64,000 nt of DNA from an uncultured Lachnospiraceae bacterium (GTDB taxonomy: Bacteria > Bacillota > Clostridia > Lachnospirales > Lachnospiraceae), in NCBI GenBank assembly GCA_934339135.1, contig CAKRHP010000006.1, positions 62,001-126,000 of the forward strand. The letters run 5' to 3'. How positions within the stretch are numbered: the stretch's first letter is position 1; each line of letters opens with the position of its first letter. The translations under genes were made by a program, and so were the position numbers. The notes under the pieces are model-generated. The model worked only from the letters and a program-made list of their open reading frames with translations, was not told the DNA's origin and searched no databases. This document shows, one piece after another, positions 9,601-18,102 of the stretch.

Positions 9601-11316
9601 TTACAGGCTTTCTCTGCGTTTTCCCACTGTCACAACCACAGACCGCAGGATCAACAGGATCACTGCCATGATCACCAGCAGAGACGATACTGCAAATGCC
9701 GCTGTGGTATTAAATTCGTTATAAAGGATCTCTACATGCAGGGGCAGTGTATTGGTGACACCTCTCAAATGACCGGAAATAACGGAAACTGCGCCAAATT
9801 CCCCCATTGCCCTTGCTGTACAAAGCACGACACCGTATAGCAATGCCCATCTCATGTGTGGAAATGTGATCCTGGAGAATATTTTCCATTTTCCGGCACC
9901 CATCAGCGCTGCCGCCTCTTCCTCCTGATTGCCCTGTGCCTGTAATACCGGCAAAAGTTCCCGGAATACAAAAGGAAATGTCACAAATATCGTAGCAAGA
10001 ATAACACCCGGCACAGCAAATACGATCTTTATATTATGTTCCTGTAAAAATCCCCCCATCCATCCCAGATTACCAAAGGTCAGGCTGAATACCAGACCGG
10101 CAATGACCGGAGAAATGGAAAACGGAATATCGATCAATGCTGCCAGGATCTGTCTCCCCCGAAAATAATATTTTGAGATCAGAACCGCCGCAAAAATACC
10201 AAATATCGTATTTACCACAACCGCAGATACTGTCGCAAACACTGTCAACTTCAATGCCTTGATCGTGTATTCATCCATAACCGCCTGCGCATATGCCTGC
10301 CAGCCATCCTTCAATGCACTGCTTACCACCAGGATTAACGGAAATATCATCATCACTACCATAAACAAAACTGCCACTGCGATCAAAATCCATTTTACCG
10401 GACGATGACTGTCCTTCTCATAGGGTTCTACAACCTTTTTCAAAGACGCTCCGTTTTCTCCCCCATTCTGAAAACGCTGCATATAGATCTGAACTGAATT
10501 GATCAAAAGCATCAGCACAAAGGAAATGATCAGAAGAACGACCGCAATCGCCGTCGCATCGGAATATTTAAACTGCTCCAGCTTTGACATGATCAGAAGC
10601 GGTGCGATCTGTGTTTTAAACGGAATATTTCCCGCAATAAAGACAACACTTCCGTATTCTCCAATTCCTCTGGCAAATGCCAGACCAAACCCTGCCAATG
10701 CAGCGGGATAAATCTCCGGCAGAATCACCTTAAAAAATGTTCGTATTCTTCCTGCACCCAGCATCATTGCCGCTTCCTCATAACCCCGGTCAAATTTTTC
10801 CAACACCGGCTGCACAGAACGCACCACAAACGGTATGCCTATAAATATCATTGCTATGGTAATTCCTGCTTTGGTATATGCGATCTTGATCCCTGCCTTT
10901 GCAAACAGTGCGCCGATCCATCCCTGATCCGAGTACAGTGTCGTCAATGAAATACCCGCAACTGCCGTGGGAAGTGCAAAGGGAAGCTCGATCATCCCGT
11001 CTAATATTCTTTTCCCCGGAAATTCATATCTTACCAGCACCCATGCCAGAATGATACCAAAAATAACATTGATCAATGCTGCGACAAACGCACAAGTCAG
11101 GCTGACCTGATAACCGGACAAGATCTGTCTGGATGTCACAACCTGTACGAATTCTGAAAAACTAAGCCGTCCTGCCGACCATATGATCGATGCTAACGGG
11201 ATCAACACGAGGCAGGATAACATAGTGACCGATACGCCAAGTGTCATGCCAAAGCCCGGAATCACACGCACCCCATGAGGATTTTTTCTCTTTATAATTC
11301 CTATTCCCTGCTGCAT
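9601..11316 (-). CDS. Fused CysT-CysW sulfate ABC permease
   Basis: The 571-residue membrane protein is two permeases in one chain. The N-terminal half (about 20-285) has the CysT-type EAA loop EEAAMMLGAGRIRTFFKVILPEIY; the C-terminal half (about 305-565) has the CysW-type loop EEEAAALMGAGKWKIFSRITF. Each half carries about six hydrophobic helices; a hydrophilic linker (QNGGENGASLKKVVEPYEKD) joins them. In most bacteria these are separate genes. No internal stop or frameshift is seen, so this is a real fusion forming the full transmembrane channel for the ATPase encoded next. Confidence 0.9.
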   Translation of the reverse strand: MQQGIGIIKRKNPHGVRVIPGFGMTLGVSVTMLSCLVLIPLASIIWSAGRLSFSEFVQVVTSRQILSGYQVSLTCAFVAALINVIFGIILAWVLVRYEFPGKRILDGMIELPFALPTAVAGISLTTLYSDQGWIGALFAKAGIKIAYTKAGITIAMIFIGIPFVVRSVQPVLEKFDRGYEEAAMMLGAGRIRTFFKVILPEIYPAALAGFGLAFARGIGEYGSVVFIAGNIPFKTQIAPLLIMSKLEQFKYSDATAIAVVLLIISFVLMLLINSVQIYMQRFQNGGENGASLKKVVEPYEKDSHRPVKWILIAVAVLFMVVMMIFPLILVVSSALKDGWQAYAQAVMDEYTIKALKLTVFATVSAVVVNTIFGIFAAVLISKYYFRGRQILAALIDIPFSISPVIAGLVFSLTFGNLGWMGGFLQEHNIKIVFAVPGVILATIFVTFPFVFRELLPVLQAQGNQEEEAAALMGAGKWKIFSRITFPHMRWALLYGVVLCTARAMGEFGAVSVISGHLRGVTNTLPLHVEILYNEFNTTAAFAVSSLLVIMAVILLILRSVVVTVGKRRESL

Positions 11317-11382
11317 AATAATTCACATTCCTTTCTGTACCCGCACGCTGTAAACAGCTGGCACATCTCTCCAAAAAAGCGT

Positions 11383-11431
11383 AAAAGGGGACAGCCAGAC
11401 TCCGGTCAGCATATTCCGAAGCGGCTGCCCC
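11383..11431 (-). other. Intercistronic hairpin between sbp and cysTW
   Basis: The minus strand can fold GGGGCAGCC against GGCTGTCCCC with an inner CTTCGG/CCGGAG stem, followed by only four T residues. It lies inside the transport operon and could stabilise the sbp message or terminate part of the transcripts, giving more binding protein than permease. Inferred from sequence only. Confidence 0.45.
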
Positions 11432-11497
11432 TGATTGGTTTCCATCTCTTTATATTTTGTGTTGTTCAAAACAGACTTGCATCTGTTTTCCTTGAGA

Positions 11498-12535
11498 TCA
11501 CTCACTGTAGATCTGGTCAAATACAGCTCCATCGTCAAAATAATCCTTAAACGCCTGATCCCATCCGCCAAAATCATCAATCGTCACCAGATTCATATCC
11601 AGATCAAACTGATCTGCAAACTCCTTCAGGATCTTTTCATTGGAAGGACGGTAGTAATTCTCTCCTGCCAGCCTCTGTGCTTCATCAGAATAAAGATATT
11701 GCAGATATTCCTTAGAAACCTCCTCCGTTCCGTGCTTCTTTGCCACAGAATCCACAACCGCCACAGACGGCTGTGCGAGAATGCTGACACTCGGCGTCAC
11801 GATCTCATAATCGTCCGGATACTCTTCCATAGACAAATATGCCTCATTTTCCCAGGCGATCAACACATCTCCCTGTCCTTTCTCTACAAATGTAGAAGTT
11901 GCTCCTCTTGCTCCGGAATCCAGTACCAGCACATTTTGGTAAAGTTTCTTCATAAATTTTTTGGTCTGCTCTTCATCATTGCCATCCTGTTGCTGTTTAT
12001 AGGCCCAGGCAGCGAGGAAATTCCAGCATGCACCTCCGGAAGTCTTTGGATTTGGAGTAATCACATCAACCCCTTCCTTTACCAGATCATCCCAGTCATG
12101 AATCCCCTTTTCATTTCCTTTCCGAACAAGAAATACTATCGTTGAAGTATACGGAGAACTGTCCTTGTCAAACTCATCGATCCAGCCCTTGTCAATGAGC
12201 CCGGCTTCCTCAATCGCCGTAATATCATGCGCCAGAGCCAATGTCACCACATCTGCCTCGTTTCCCTCGATCACGGAACGTGCCTGAGAACCGGAGCCAC
12301 CATGAGATGCCGTAACCTTAACGGACTGCCCTTTCTCCTTCTGCCAATGCTTCTGAAACAACTCATTATAGGAAGCATAAAACTCTCTGGTTGGATCATA
12401 AGAAACATTTGTAATGGAAATTTCCTTTGCATTTCCCGTATTTTTATTCTCTTTATTTTCTCCGCTGCAGCCTGTGAGGATTGTTCCTGCTGCAATCGTT
12501 GTGGTCAATAATAATGCAATTAATTTATTTTTCAT
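11498..12535 (-). CDS. sbp: Sulfate-binding lipoprotein of ABC importer
   Basis: The 345-residue protein has a lipoprotein signal ending in the lipobox LTGC, followed by an Asn/Lys/Glu linker. Sulfate-binding family signatures are visible: ISITNVSYDPTREFY near the mature N-terminus, the HGGSGSQARSVIEG segment and NPKTSGGACWNFLAAWAY. It would capture sulfate (or thiosulfate) outside the membrane and hand it to the fused CysTW permease. The start was set at MKNKLI, eight bases after GAGAGG; an in-frame ATG two codons earlier is possible. It is the first gene of the operon. Confidence 0.93.
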   Translation of the reverse strand: MKNKLIALLLTTTIAAGTILTGCSGENKENKNTGNAKEISITNVSYDPTREFYASYNELFQKHWQKEKGQSVKVTASHGGSGSQARSVIEGNEADVVTLALAHDITAIEEAGLIDKGWIDEFDKDSSPYTSTIVFLVRKGNEKGIHDWDDLVKEGVDVITPNPKTSGGACWNFLAAWAYKQQQDGNDEEQTKKFMKKLYQNVLVLDSGARGATSTFVEKGQGDVLIAWENEAYLSMEEYPDDYEIVTPSVSILAQPSVAVVDSVAKKHGTEEVSKEYLQYLYSDEAQRLAGENYYRPSNEKILKEFADQFDLDMNLVTIDDFGGWDQAFKDYFDDGAVFDQIYSE

Positions 12536-12582
12536 TCTCATTTCCTCTCTTTCCTTTTCTTTCAATCGATTGATTTAGGCAT

Positions 12583-12611
12583 AGTATATGCGTTGTCAAA
12601 TAAAAATGCAA
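12583..12611 (-). promoter_or_regulatory. Promoter of the sulfate transport operon
   Basis: TTGCAT and TATACT are separated by exactly 17 bases on the minus strand, about 50 bases before sbp. The roughly 300-base, A/T-rich gap between sbp and the divergent spore-protein gene holds this promoter and no further gene that I can see. I find no recognisable SAM riboswitch or T-box. Confidence 0.6.
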
Positions 12612-12860
12612 TGGGTTATTCGAATTTATTTATACATTCATATCGTTTTTAATATGTATATTTTCATTTGTATATGGAAATAATGATAATACTATATTAA
12701 TTGTGATATATATCATCGGTACTCTTTTCAGAATCCATATCCGTTCCGGTACATATCCCCTAAATATTTACCGATGCCTCCCTGCCACAAGGCATCATTT
12801 TCATTATAAAATAACGGCTATGCTATCACAAGCCATAAAACCAGAAAGGAGCCACATAAA

Positions 12861-13085
12861 ATGACCAAAAAAGAAAAACAGGAAATTAAGACAATGGAAG
12901 ACGTACACAAACTGCCGGCCGAAGAACAGACAAAATGGGAGATTGCCAACGAGCTGGGATATTTTGACAAGATTGTCACATCCGGCTGGAAATCCCTGAC
13001 AAGCCGGGAGAGCGGACGTATCGGCGGTGTCCTTTCTTCCCGCACCAAAAAGACGCATCCGGCGAAATCTGAGGATTCTGAGTAA
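12861..13085 (+). CDS. Alpha/beta-type small acid-soluble spore protein
   Basis: The 74-residue basic protein ends in a clear SASP module: KWEIANELGYFDKI, then GWKSLTSRESGRIGG. These DNA-coating proteins protect the spore chromosome and are degraded by the GPR protease at germination; the WEIANELG stretch matches the usual GPR cleavage region. A charged N-terminal extension of about 25 residues precedes it, as in minor (SspF-like) members. AGAAAGGAGCC precedes the ATG. Expression is expected in the forespore, but no clear sigma-G promoter was identified by eye. This gene indicates that the organism is a spore former. Confidence 0.87.
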   Translation: MTKKEKQEIKTMEDVHKLPAEEQTKWEIANELGYFDKIVTSGWKSLTSRESGRIGGVLSSRTKKTHPAKSEDSE

Positions 13086-13119
13086 AAAGACAATGAAAGC
13101 GGACTCAGAAAACGAAATT

Positions 13120-13158
13120 CAAAAAAGATCCGGATCACAAAACCTGTGATCCAGATCT
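13120..13158 (-). terminator. Intrinsic terminator after the 184-residue hypothetical gene
   Basis: AGATC-GGATCACA pairs with its complement around a short loop, and on the minus strand a run of six T residues follows. It may also end the converging spore-protein transcript. Confidence 0.75.
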
Positions 13159-13182
13159 GTCATATTTCTACTATTCCTGCTC

Positions 13183-13737
13183 TTACAGGATGTTGCCAAT
13201 ATTCTCCCGGTTGCCCGGCATAAACAGGAACGGAAGCTTTCTGGTCTCATCCCCATAGATATACTTTGCATACCGTTTACACAGATTCTCGTAAGTCTCT
13301 GTGGTGTATTTTACCTTCAATGCCCTTGCCATGCGGTGAAGCACCAATGGCGCAACACAATGTCCCCAAAGCTCTCCGTCACCCTCATTGAACATCTCCG
13401 GAGTAATTGCCATACGCTCCTTCGTCACAGTATTAACCACCTCAAGACGAACAAAATCATTGATCTCATCCACAGAATACTCCAGAGCACAGATATCGTC
13501 TCCGTGACGTACTGTAATGAGATCTGCAAGAATTCCTTCTACCTCACCCATATGCAGGATTTCGTCTTTCTTGGCTCTGCCATCGTTAAACCGGAGCATC
13601 TCTAACAGCTTGTCAATGCTCTCCTGATTGAGCACGGAGCTGTCTACCCCTTCTCGTTTTTCATTGATAAAATCGATCAATGTATCAATTTCCGTCTGCG
13701 AAAGCAGGGAAAAATCCTGATTCTGTACATTCGCCAT
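13183..13737 (-). CDS. Hypothetical protein with tandem LSQxEID-like motifs
   Basis: The 184-residue soluble protein follows a strong AGGAGG site. I do not recognise the family. The N-terminal 50 residues contain two similar helices, LLSQTEIDTLIDFI and VLNQESIDKLLEML, which resemble the CheY-binding LSQxEIDxLL motif at the start of FliM/FliN switch proteins; the rest does not look flagellar. The middle is acidic and beta-rich, and the C-terminal third is basic with a YKYIYGDE-like helical segment. No flagellar genes are nearby, so the resemblance may be only a general helix pattern. It is probably monocistronic. Confidence 0.55.
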   Translation of the reverse strand: MANVQNQDFSLLSQTEIDTLIDFINEKREGVDSSVLNQESIDKLLEMLRFNDGRAKKDEILHMGEVEGILADLITVRHGDDICALEYSVDEINDFVRLEVVNTVTKERMAITPEMFNEGDGELWGHCVAPLVLHRMARALKVKYTTETYENLCKRYAKYIYGDETRKLPFLFMPGNRENIGNIL

Positions 13738-13758
13738 TTTGCTACCTCCTTAATCCAT

Positions 13759-14216
13759 CTACGCCTGTGCAAACATTTCCTGTTCGACGGCCTCCAACTC
13801 GGTCTCGGAGTAATCCATAGAAATGATCATTTCCCGGGATAATCCGCTTTCGAGCATTTTTCGTATCGCATTCATTCTTTCCTCTGAACGGCCTTCTGCC
13901 AAGCCTTCTGAACGACCTTCTTCCCGTACTATTTTTTCACGCTCTTTCGCATAATCTTTGGCATATTTTTTCGCATAATCCTCTACCGTTTTGCACATTT
14001 CTCCAAAACCCCCTTCCGTTTCTTTGAAATACTGCACCGCTTCACATATGTGATCATCTGTCCGTTATGCAGTGCATCATACTCCGTGATATACAGGAGG
14101 GTCACCTGTGGTATATCTGAAAAGTCCGTACCCTTTGGTGTGTGTGACGCCGTAGTTGCTGCATAATGAGCCTCTTGAGATTTTATTATATCATCATCCA
14201 TCCTGCAAATCAACAT
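13759..14216 (-). pseudogene. Remnant of Rpn / PD-(D/E)XK nuclease family transposase
   Basis: Two out-of-phase frames together give the C-terminal half of a recombination-promoting nuclease (Rpn/YhgA-like) family protein. The first reads KGTDFSDIPQVTLLYITEYD and on to YVKRC. The second continues YFKETEGGFGEMCKTVEDYA and then the typical charged EGRSEGLAEGRSEE tail. A single-base shift near 14030 breaks the frame, and a second is likely near 14205, where a VDLQ-type motif lies in another frame. The 5' half with the catalytic core is missing. Such genes are abundant and mobile in gut Clostridia; this copy is dead. Confidence 0.75.
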
Positions 14217-14315
14217 CGGTTTTTCAGCAAAACCCTCCCGTTATCCTTTGATTTTCGCCAGTATAACAGGGAAATAGGAATCAAACAATAGGATATCATT
14301 TTCTCCTGTCAGATA

Positions 14316-14585
14316 CTATATCCAGTTATAATCGCCCCCGGTAACGGCAAGGCTTAAAAGCTGGTCATACTTTGCCACTTCCTCCTCACCCTGAAGCATC
14401 TGCACCAGCTTTGCATCTTCTGTGATCACAGGCATCTCCTCATCCGGGCCGATTTCCATGTCCGGCTCCTCCCCACAGTAAGGACACACGATGCTGGGAC
14501 CGATCTTGATATCAAGAAAACGGCTTCCGCAGCTTTTGCACTCATAATATCCACACTTTTCTGTTCCATCAGGTACGTAAAACAT
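14316..14585 (-). CDS. Small zinc-ribbon protein
   Basis: The 89-residue protein carries two CxxC knuckles (CKSC and CPYC, about 20 residues apart) preceded by another Cys in EKCGYYE, a typical zinc ribbon at residues 8-40. An acidic helical tail follows. The start at MFYVPDG is preceded by GGAGA at six bases; longer in-frame starts have no good site. The function is unknown; zinc ribbons of this size often act as adaptors. It lies 3' of another small acidic protein in the same direction. Confidence 0.55.
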   Translation of the reverse strand: MFYVPDGTEKCGYYECKSCGSRFLDIKIGPSIVCPYCGEEPDMEIGPDEEMPVITEDAKLVQMLQGEEEVAKYDQLLSLAVTGGDYNWI

Positions 14586-14663
14586 AATAATCTCCATTCT
14601 TTTCCCAGCCCGCAGACTTCGGACCGCAGGCACAATTTTTGCAAAACGAATTTACTGTAATTA

Positions 14664-15011
14664 TCACTTCAATAACTCTTCTTCCAGCTCCTCCACGGCA
14701 TCCATATATCCCTCCAGCCACTGATCCTGCTGATCGGTATCTGCCGTCTCCTCCACCGGTATAATATCTGCCTGTCGTCTGGCTGCCTCCAGACTATAGA
14801 GCGTTCCGTCACCGCCGATCACCACCCGGGCGCCCTCGTCCAATGCCCGGTGATACATCTGTGCATCTTCCATTTCAATGACCTCTTCCCTGCCATACTC
14901 GTCCTCAAGAAAAACGGTCACCATGGGAATGTACCCCTCCGGTCTGCCCTCGCATCCAAAATCTGCCTCATCAATGCGCATGATGGTATATATTGTCATA
15001 TCCTGTTCCAT
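14664..15011 (-). CDS. Hypothetical acidic protein
   Basis: The 115-residue, strongly acidic protein follows AAGGAATG. It starts with a beta-rich segment (TIYTIMRIDEADFGCEGRP, then MVTVFLEDEYG) and ends in a Glu-rich helix. I do not recognise the family. It lies between the phosphatase and the zinc-ribbon gene, all on one strand with gaps of less than 100 bases, so co-transcription is plausible. Confidence 0.5.
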   Translation of the reverse strand: MEQDMTIYTIMRIDEADFGCEGRPEGYIPMVTVFLEDEYGREEVIEMEDAQMYHRALDEGARVVIGGDGTLYSLEAARRQADIIPVEETADTDQQDQWLEGYMDAVEELEEELLK

Positions 15012-15080
15012 AATTTCATTCCTTTAATCTGCTATATCTGCTGCCGCAGCCTCTGAATATTTCCCTGCATATCCGATCCA

Positions 15081-15620
15081 TTACAGATCAAATTCCAGCA
15101 GTGTACAATTATCAATTCCAAATGCTGCAAACTCCTCATTGGTCATCTCATGAAAATAGGACTGCACGATACGGGCAATGCCGTTATGCGCCACCAGAAG
15201 ATATGTCTTGTCCGACGGATCATTTTTCAGATCATCGATCAGATTATAGATCCGCTGTGCCATCTGCAGCATAGACTCCCCTGTGCCAAAATGATTGACA
15301 AAGCAGGCTTTGGCCTTGCGAAACTCCTCGCCATTACGCGCCGTTCCTTCAAAACGTCCAAAGTTCTGCTCCTTTAATCTCGGCTCCATCCGCATAGGGA
15401 TCCCGGTCTCCTCGCTGATATGACGCGCCGTCTCCGCCGCACGGATCAAGGGTGAATAGAGAATTTCATCAATCTCATAGCCAGCCTCCCGGATCATTTT
15501 GCCGGCGGCCACCGCCTGCTCATGTCCAAGCTCCGTCAAAGTAATATCTGTGGCACCACATATTTTATTTTCTACATTCCAGAAAGTCTGTCCGTGTCTC
15601 GTAAAATATAATTTTTTCAT
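15081..15620 (-). CDS. Histidine phosphatase superfamily protein (phosphoglycerate mutase-like)
   Basis: The 179-residue enzyme has the phosphohistidine motif LYFTRHGQTFWN at its N-terminus, the YSPLIRAAETA segment with the second conserved Arg, an EQNFGRFEG motif and the LLVAHNGIARI segment with the second active-site His. This branch of short cytosolic phosphatases acts on small phosphorylated metabolites; the substrate cannot be told from sequence. The start at MKKLYF follows GGAAAG; 16 open upstream codons lack support. Confidence 0.85.
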   Translation of the reverse strand: MKKLYFTRHGQTFWNVENKICGATDITLTELGHEQAVAAGKMIREAGYEIDEILYSPLIRAAETARHISEETGIPMRMEPRLKEQNFGRFEGTARNGEEFRKAKACFVNHFGTGESMLQMAQRIYNLIDDLKNDPSDKTYLLVAHNGIARIVQSYFHEMTNEEFAAFGIDNCTLLEFDL

Positions 15621-15688
15621 AATATTTCTGCTTTCCTTTCTACTACCTGCAGGCTTCGGGTCATCCAACCGGTCCTCCGTATGCTCTT

Positions 15689-16570
15689 TTAATCATTACG
15701 CAGCTCTGTCAGCATTTCAAAAAAACGCTCCATGGTCGGAGAAACAAATTTATTCTCATGATAGATCAGAGAGTAATGGCGTTTCAGATCCATGTCACGG
15801 ATCGTGAAGGAACCGATCTGATGCATCCGAAGCTGCTTTTCCAGCATACGTTTTGGCAGAATGGATATCCCCAGTCCAATAGACACTGCATTGATCAGTG
15901 CCGCCGTACTGGTGCTCTCCCATGTGGGTCTGATCTGGAAATTTTTCAATGCAAAGCTGGAGTCCGCAAGCTGGCGGGTACCACTGTGGGGCTCTCTCAT
16001 GAGAAAATGCTCGTCCTTTAAGCTGTCCAGTTCCACATCCTCCGCCCCTGCCAGCGGATGAAAACGACTGCATACCGGTACAAGCTCATCATCCAGAAAT
16101 ACGGTCGATTTGAGCTTTTCGGAATGAACGGATCCCTCGATCAAAGCAAAGTCCAGATGATTTTCCAGCACGTTCTGCTCGATCACATCAGAACTGTCCA
16201 CTTTTACGTACAGATCCAATTCCGGATATTCCTTCGAAAAACGGCTGATCAGCTGTGGCAGAATACAGGAGCCGATACTGATACTGGAACCAACCCGGAG
16301 TCTGCCGGAGGTATCCCAGTTTTTCATTTCCGCATCCATCTCATCATACAGGGACAACAACCGCACTGCACTTGGGTACAGCTGGCTTCCGGCGGATGTC
16401 ACCCGGATCCCGCGGCCGCTCCGCTCAAACAGCTTGGTATGATAATATTCCTCCAGTTCCCGTATGGCAAGACTGGTCGCCGGCTGTGTCATATGAAGCT
16501 TTTCTGCCGCCCTGGTAATACTCTCCTCCTGATAAACCGCCACAAATATCTTAATGTGTTTTAATGTCAT
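15689..16570 (-). CDS. LysR family transcriptional regulator
   Basis: The 293-residue regulator has an N-terminal helix-turn-helix (KHIKIFVAVYQEESITRAAE, then MTQPATSLAIRELE) and a periplasmic-binding-like effector domain (about 90-290). Family members bind a small molecule and activate or repress target genes. Its start codon overlaps the stop of the FAD protein gene by four bases (ATGA), so the two are translationally coupled, and that oxidoreductase or its product may be linked to the signal (inference). Confidence 0.9.
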   Translation of the reverse strand: MTLKHIKIFVAVYQEESITRAAEKLHMTQPATSLAIRELEEYYHTKLFERSGRGIRVTSAGSQLYPSAVRLLSLYDEMDAEMKNWDTSGRLRVGSSISIGSCILPQLISRFSKEYPELDLYVKVDSSDVIEQNVLENHLDFALIEGSVHSEKLKSTVFLDDELVPVCSRFHPLAGAEDVELDSLKDEHFLMREPHSGTRQLADSSFALKNFQIRPTWESTSTAALINAVSIGLGISILPKRMLEKQLRMHQIGSFTIRDMDLKRHYSLIYHENKFVSPTMERFFEMLTELRND

Positions 16571-17946
16571 TGTTCGTCCTCACTGATAATATGTCTTGCT
16601 ACATACACACCGCTGGCCGACGCATGGGACAGAGAATGGGTCACACCACTGCCGTCTCCGATCACGTAAAGTCCCTTGTGACAGCTTTCCAGATTGTGAT
16701 CCAGCGCAACCTCCATGTTATAGAACTTCACCTCCACACCATAAAGCAGTGTGTCGTCATTGGCAGTACCCGGAGCCACCTTATCCAGTGCATAGATCAT
16801 CTCGATGATCCCGTCCATGATACGTTTTGGAAGTACCAGACTTAAATCTCCCGGTGTTGCTGACAATGTCGGTGTGACAAGATTCTCATGAATACGCTTC
16901 TCCGTGCTTCGTCTTCCGCGTACCAGATCTCCAAAACGCTGCACGATCACGCCGCCTCCCAGCATATTGGAAAGCCTTGCGATACTTTCTCCATATCCGT
17001 TGCTGTCCTTAAAGGGCTCGGAGAAATGCTTCGCCACCAGAAGGGCAAAGTTGGTGTTCTCCGTTTTCTTTTCGTCCCCTTCATAACTGTGGCCATTCAC
17101 CGTAATGATGCCATTGGTATTTTCATTGACCACGATTCCGTTTGGATTCATACAGAAGGTGCGGACACGGTCCTCAAACTTCTCGGTGCGGTAGACGATC
17201 TTGCTCTCATACAGCTCATCCGTCAGATGGGAGAAAATGACCGCCGGAAGCTCCACACGGACACCAATATCTACACGGTTGGAGCTGGTTGGGATTTCAA
17301 GCTCTCTGCAGACCTTTTCCATCCATTTGCTGCCGCTTCGGCCTACCGACACAATACATTTATCACACTCATAGGTTGCACTGTTTTCACAGACAATGCG
17401 ATAGCCACCATCTATGATCTCAATGGTTTCCACCGGTGTGTCAAAGTAAAACTCCACATGATCCTTCATCTGCTCGTACAGATTGCCCAGCACAATATAG
17501 TTAATATCTGTGCCCAGATGGCGTACCGATGCATCCAGCAGATTCAGCTTATTCTGCAGACAGAGCTTTTTGAACTTCGTCCCTGCCGTGGAGTAAAGCT
17601 GCGTTCCTTCGCCACCGTTTGCCATGTTGATCTCATCCACATATTTCATCAGCTCCACTGCTTTCTCTTTACCGATATATTCAAACAGGGTGCCACCGAA
17701 ATCATTGGTGATATTATATTTTCCGTCGGAAAATGCACCGGCTCCGCCAAAACCACACATGATCGAGCAGCGTTTGCAGCCGATACAGCTTTTGATCTTT
17801 TTGCCGTCGATCGGACATTTTCTCTTTTCCAGAGGATATCCTTCCTCAAATACTGCAATTTTGCAGTCCGGCTTCTTTTTCATCAGCTCATATGCCGCAA
17901 AAATGCCTCCCGGACCTGCCCCAATAATTATTACATCATATCTCAT
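16567..17946 (-). CDS. FAD-dependent dehydrogenase-like protein (COG2509 type)
   Basis: The 459-residue protein starts with the FAD-binding motif YDVIIIGAGPGGIFAAYEL. A Cys-rich segment follows (KRKCPIDG, then CIGCKRCSIMCGFGGAGAFSDGK), characteristic of the COG2509 group of predicted dehydrogenases. The C-terminal GLYVIGDGSGVTHSLSHASASG loop closes the FAD fold. The reaction is unknown for the family. The start at MRYDVI was chosen because GAGAGGAAG lies upstream. It is translationally coupled to the LysR gene behind it. Confidence 0.85.
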   Translation of the reverse strand: MRYDVIIIGAGPGGIFAAYELMKKKPDCKIAVFEEGYPLEKRKCPIDGKKIKSCIGCKRCSIMCGFGGAGAFSDGKYNITNDFGGTLFEYIGKEKAVELMKYVDEINMANGGEGTQLYSTAGTKFKKLCLQNKLNLLDASVRHLGTDINYIVLGNLYEQMKDHVEFYFDTPVETIEIIDGGYRIVCENSATYECDKCIVSVGRSGSKWMEKVCRELEIPTSSNRVDIGVRVELPAVIFSHLTDELYESKIVYRTEKFEDRVRTFCMNPNGIVVNENTNGIITVNGHSYEGDEKKTENTNFALLVAKHFSEPFKDSNGYGESIARLSNMLGGGVIVQRFGDLVRGRRSTEKRIHENLVTPTLSATPGDLSLVLPKRIMDGIIEMIYALDKVAPGTANDDTLLYGVEVKFYNMEVALDHNLESCHKGLYVIGDGSGVTHSLSHASASGVYVARHIISEDEQ

Positions 17947-18042
17947 ATGCCCACTTCCTCTCCAAAGACAATCAATCATGCCTTATTATACACTATTTTA
18001 GGTGTTTGGAACATAGAGAAATATAAAGTTATTGCAAACAAT

Positions 18043-18076
18043 AAAACAGGACTGCCTGTGAAGACAATCCCGTTTT
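18043..18076 (-). terminator. Probable terminator of the ABC exporter operon
   Basis: An imperfect stem, AAAACGGGATTG with its partner, is followed on the minus strand by TTTTATT just past the stop codon of the second exporter gene. It is slightly weaker than others in the window because of mismatches. Confidence 0.55.
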
Positions 18077-18102
18077 TACTATATTTATAAGATATTTCAC
18101 CT

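Noticed and set aside
16888..18090. A 400-codon plus-strand frame opposite the FAD protein
   Set aside because: The opposite strand encodes a complete, motif-rich FAD protein with proper start and coupling; the plus-strand translation shows no domain.
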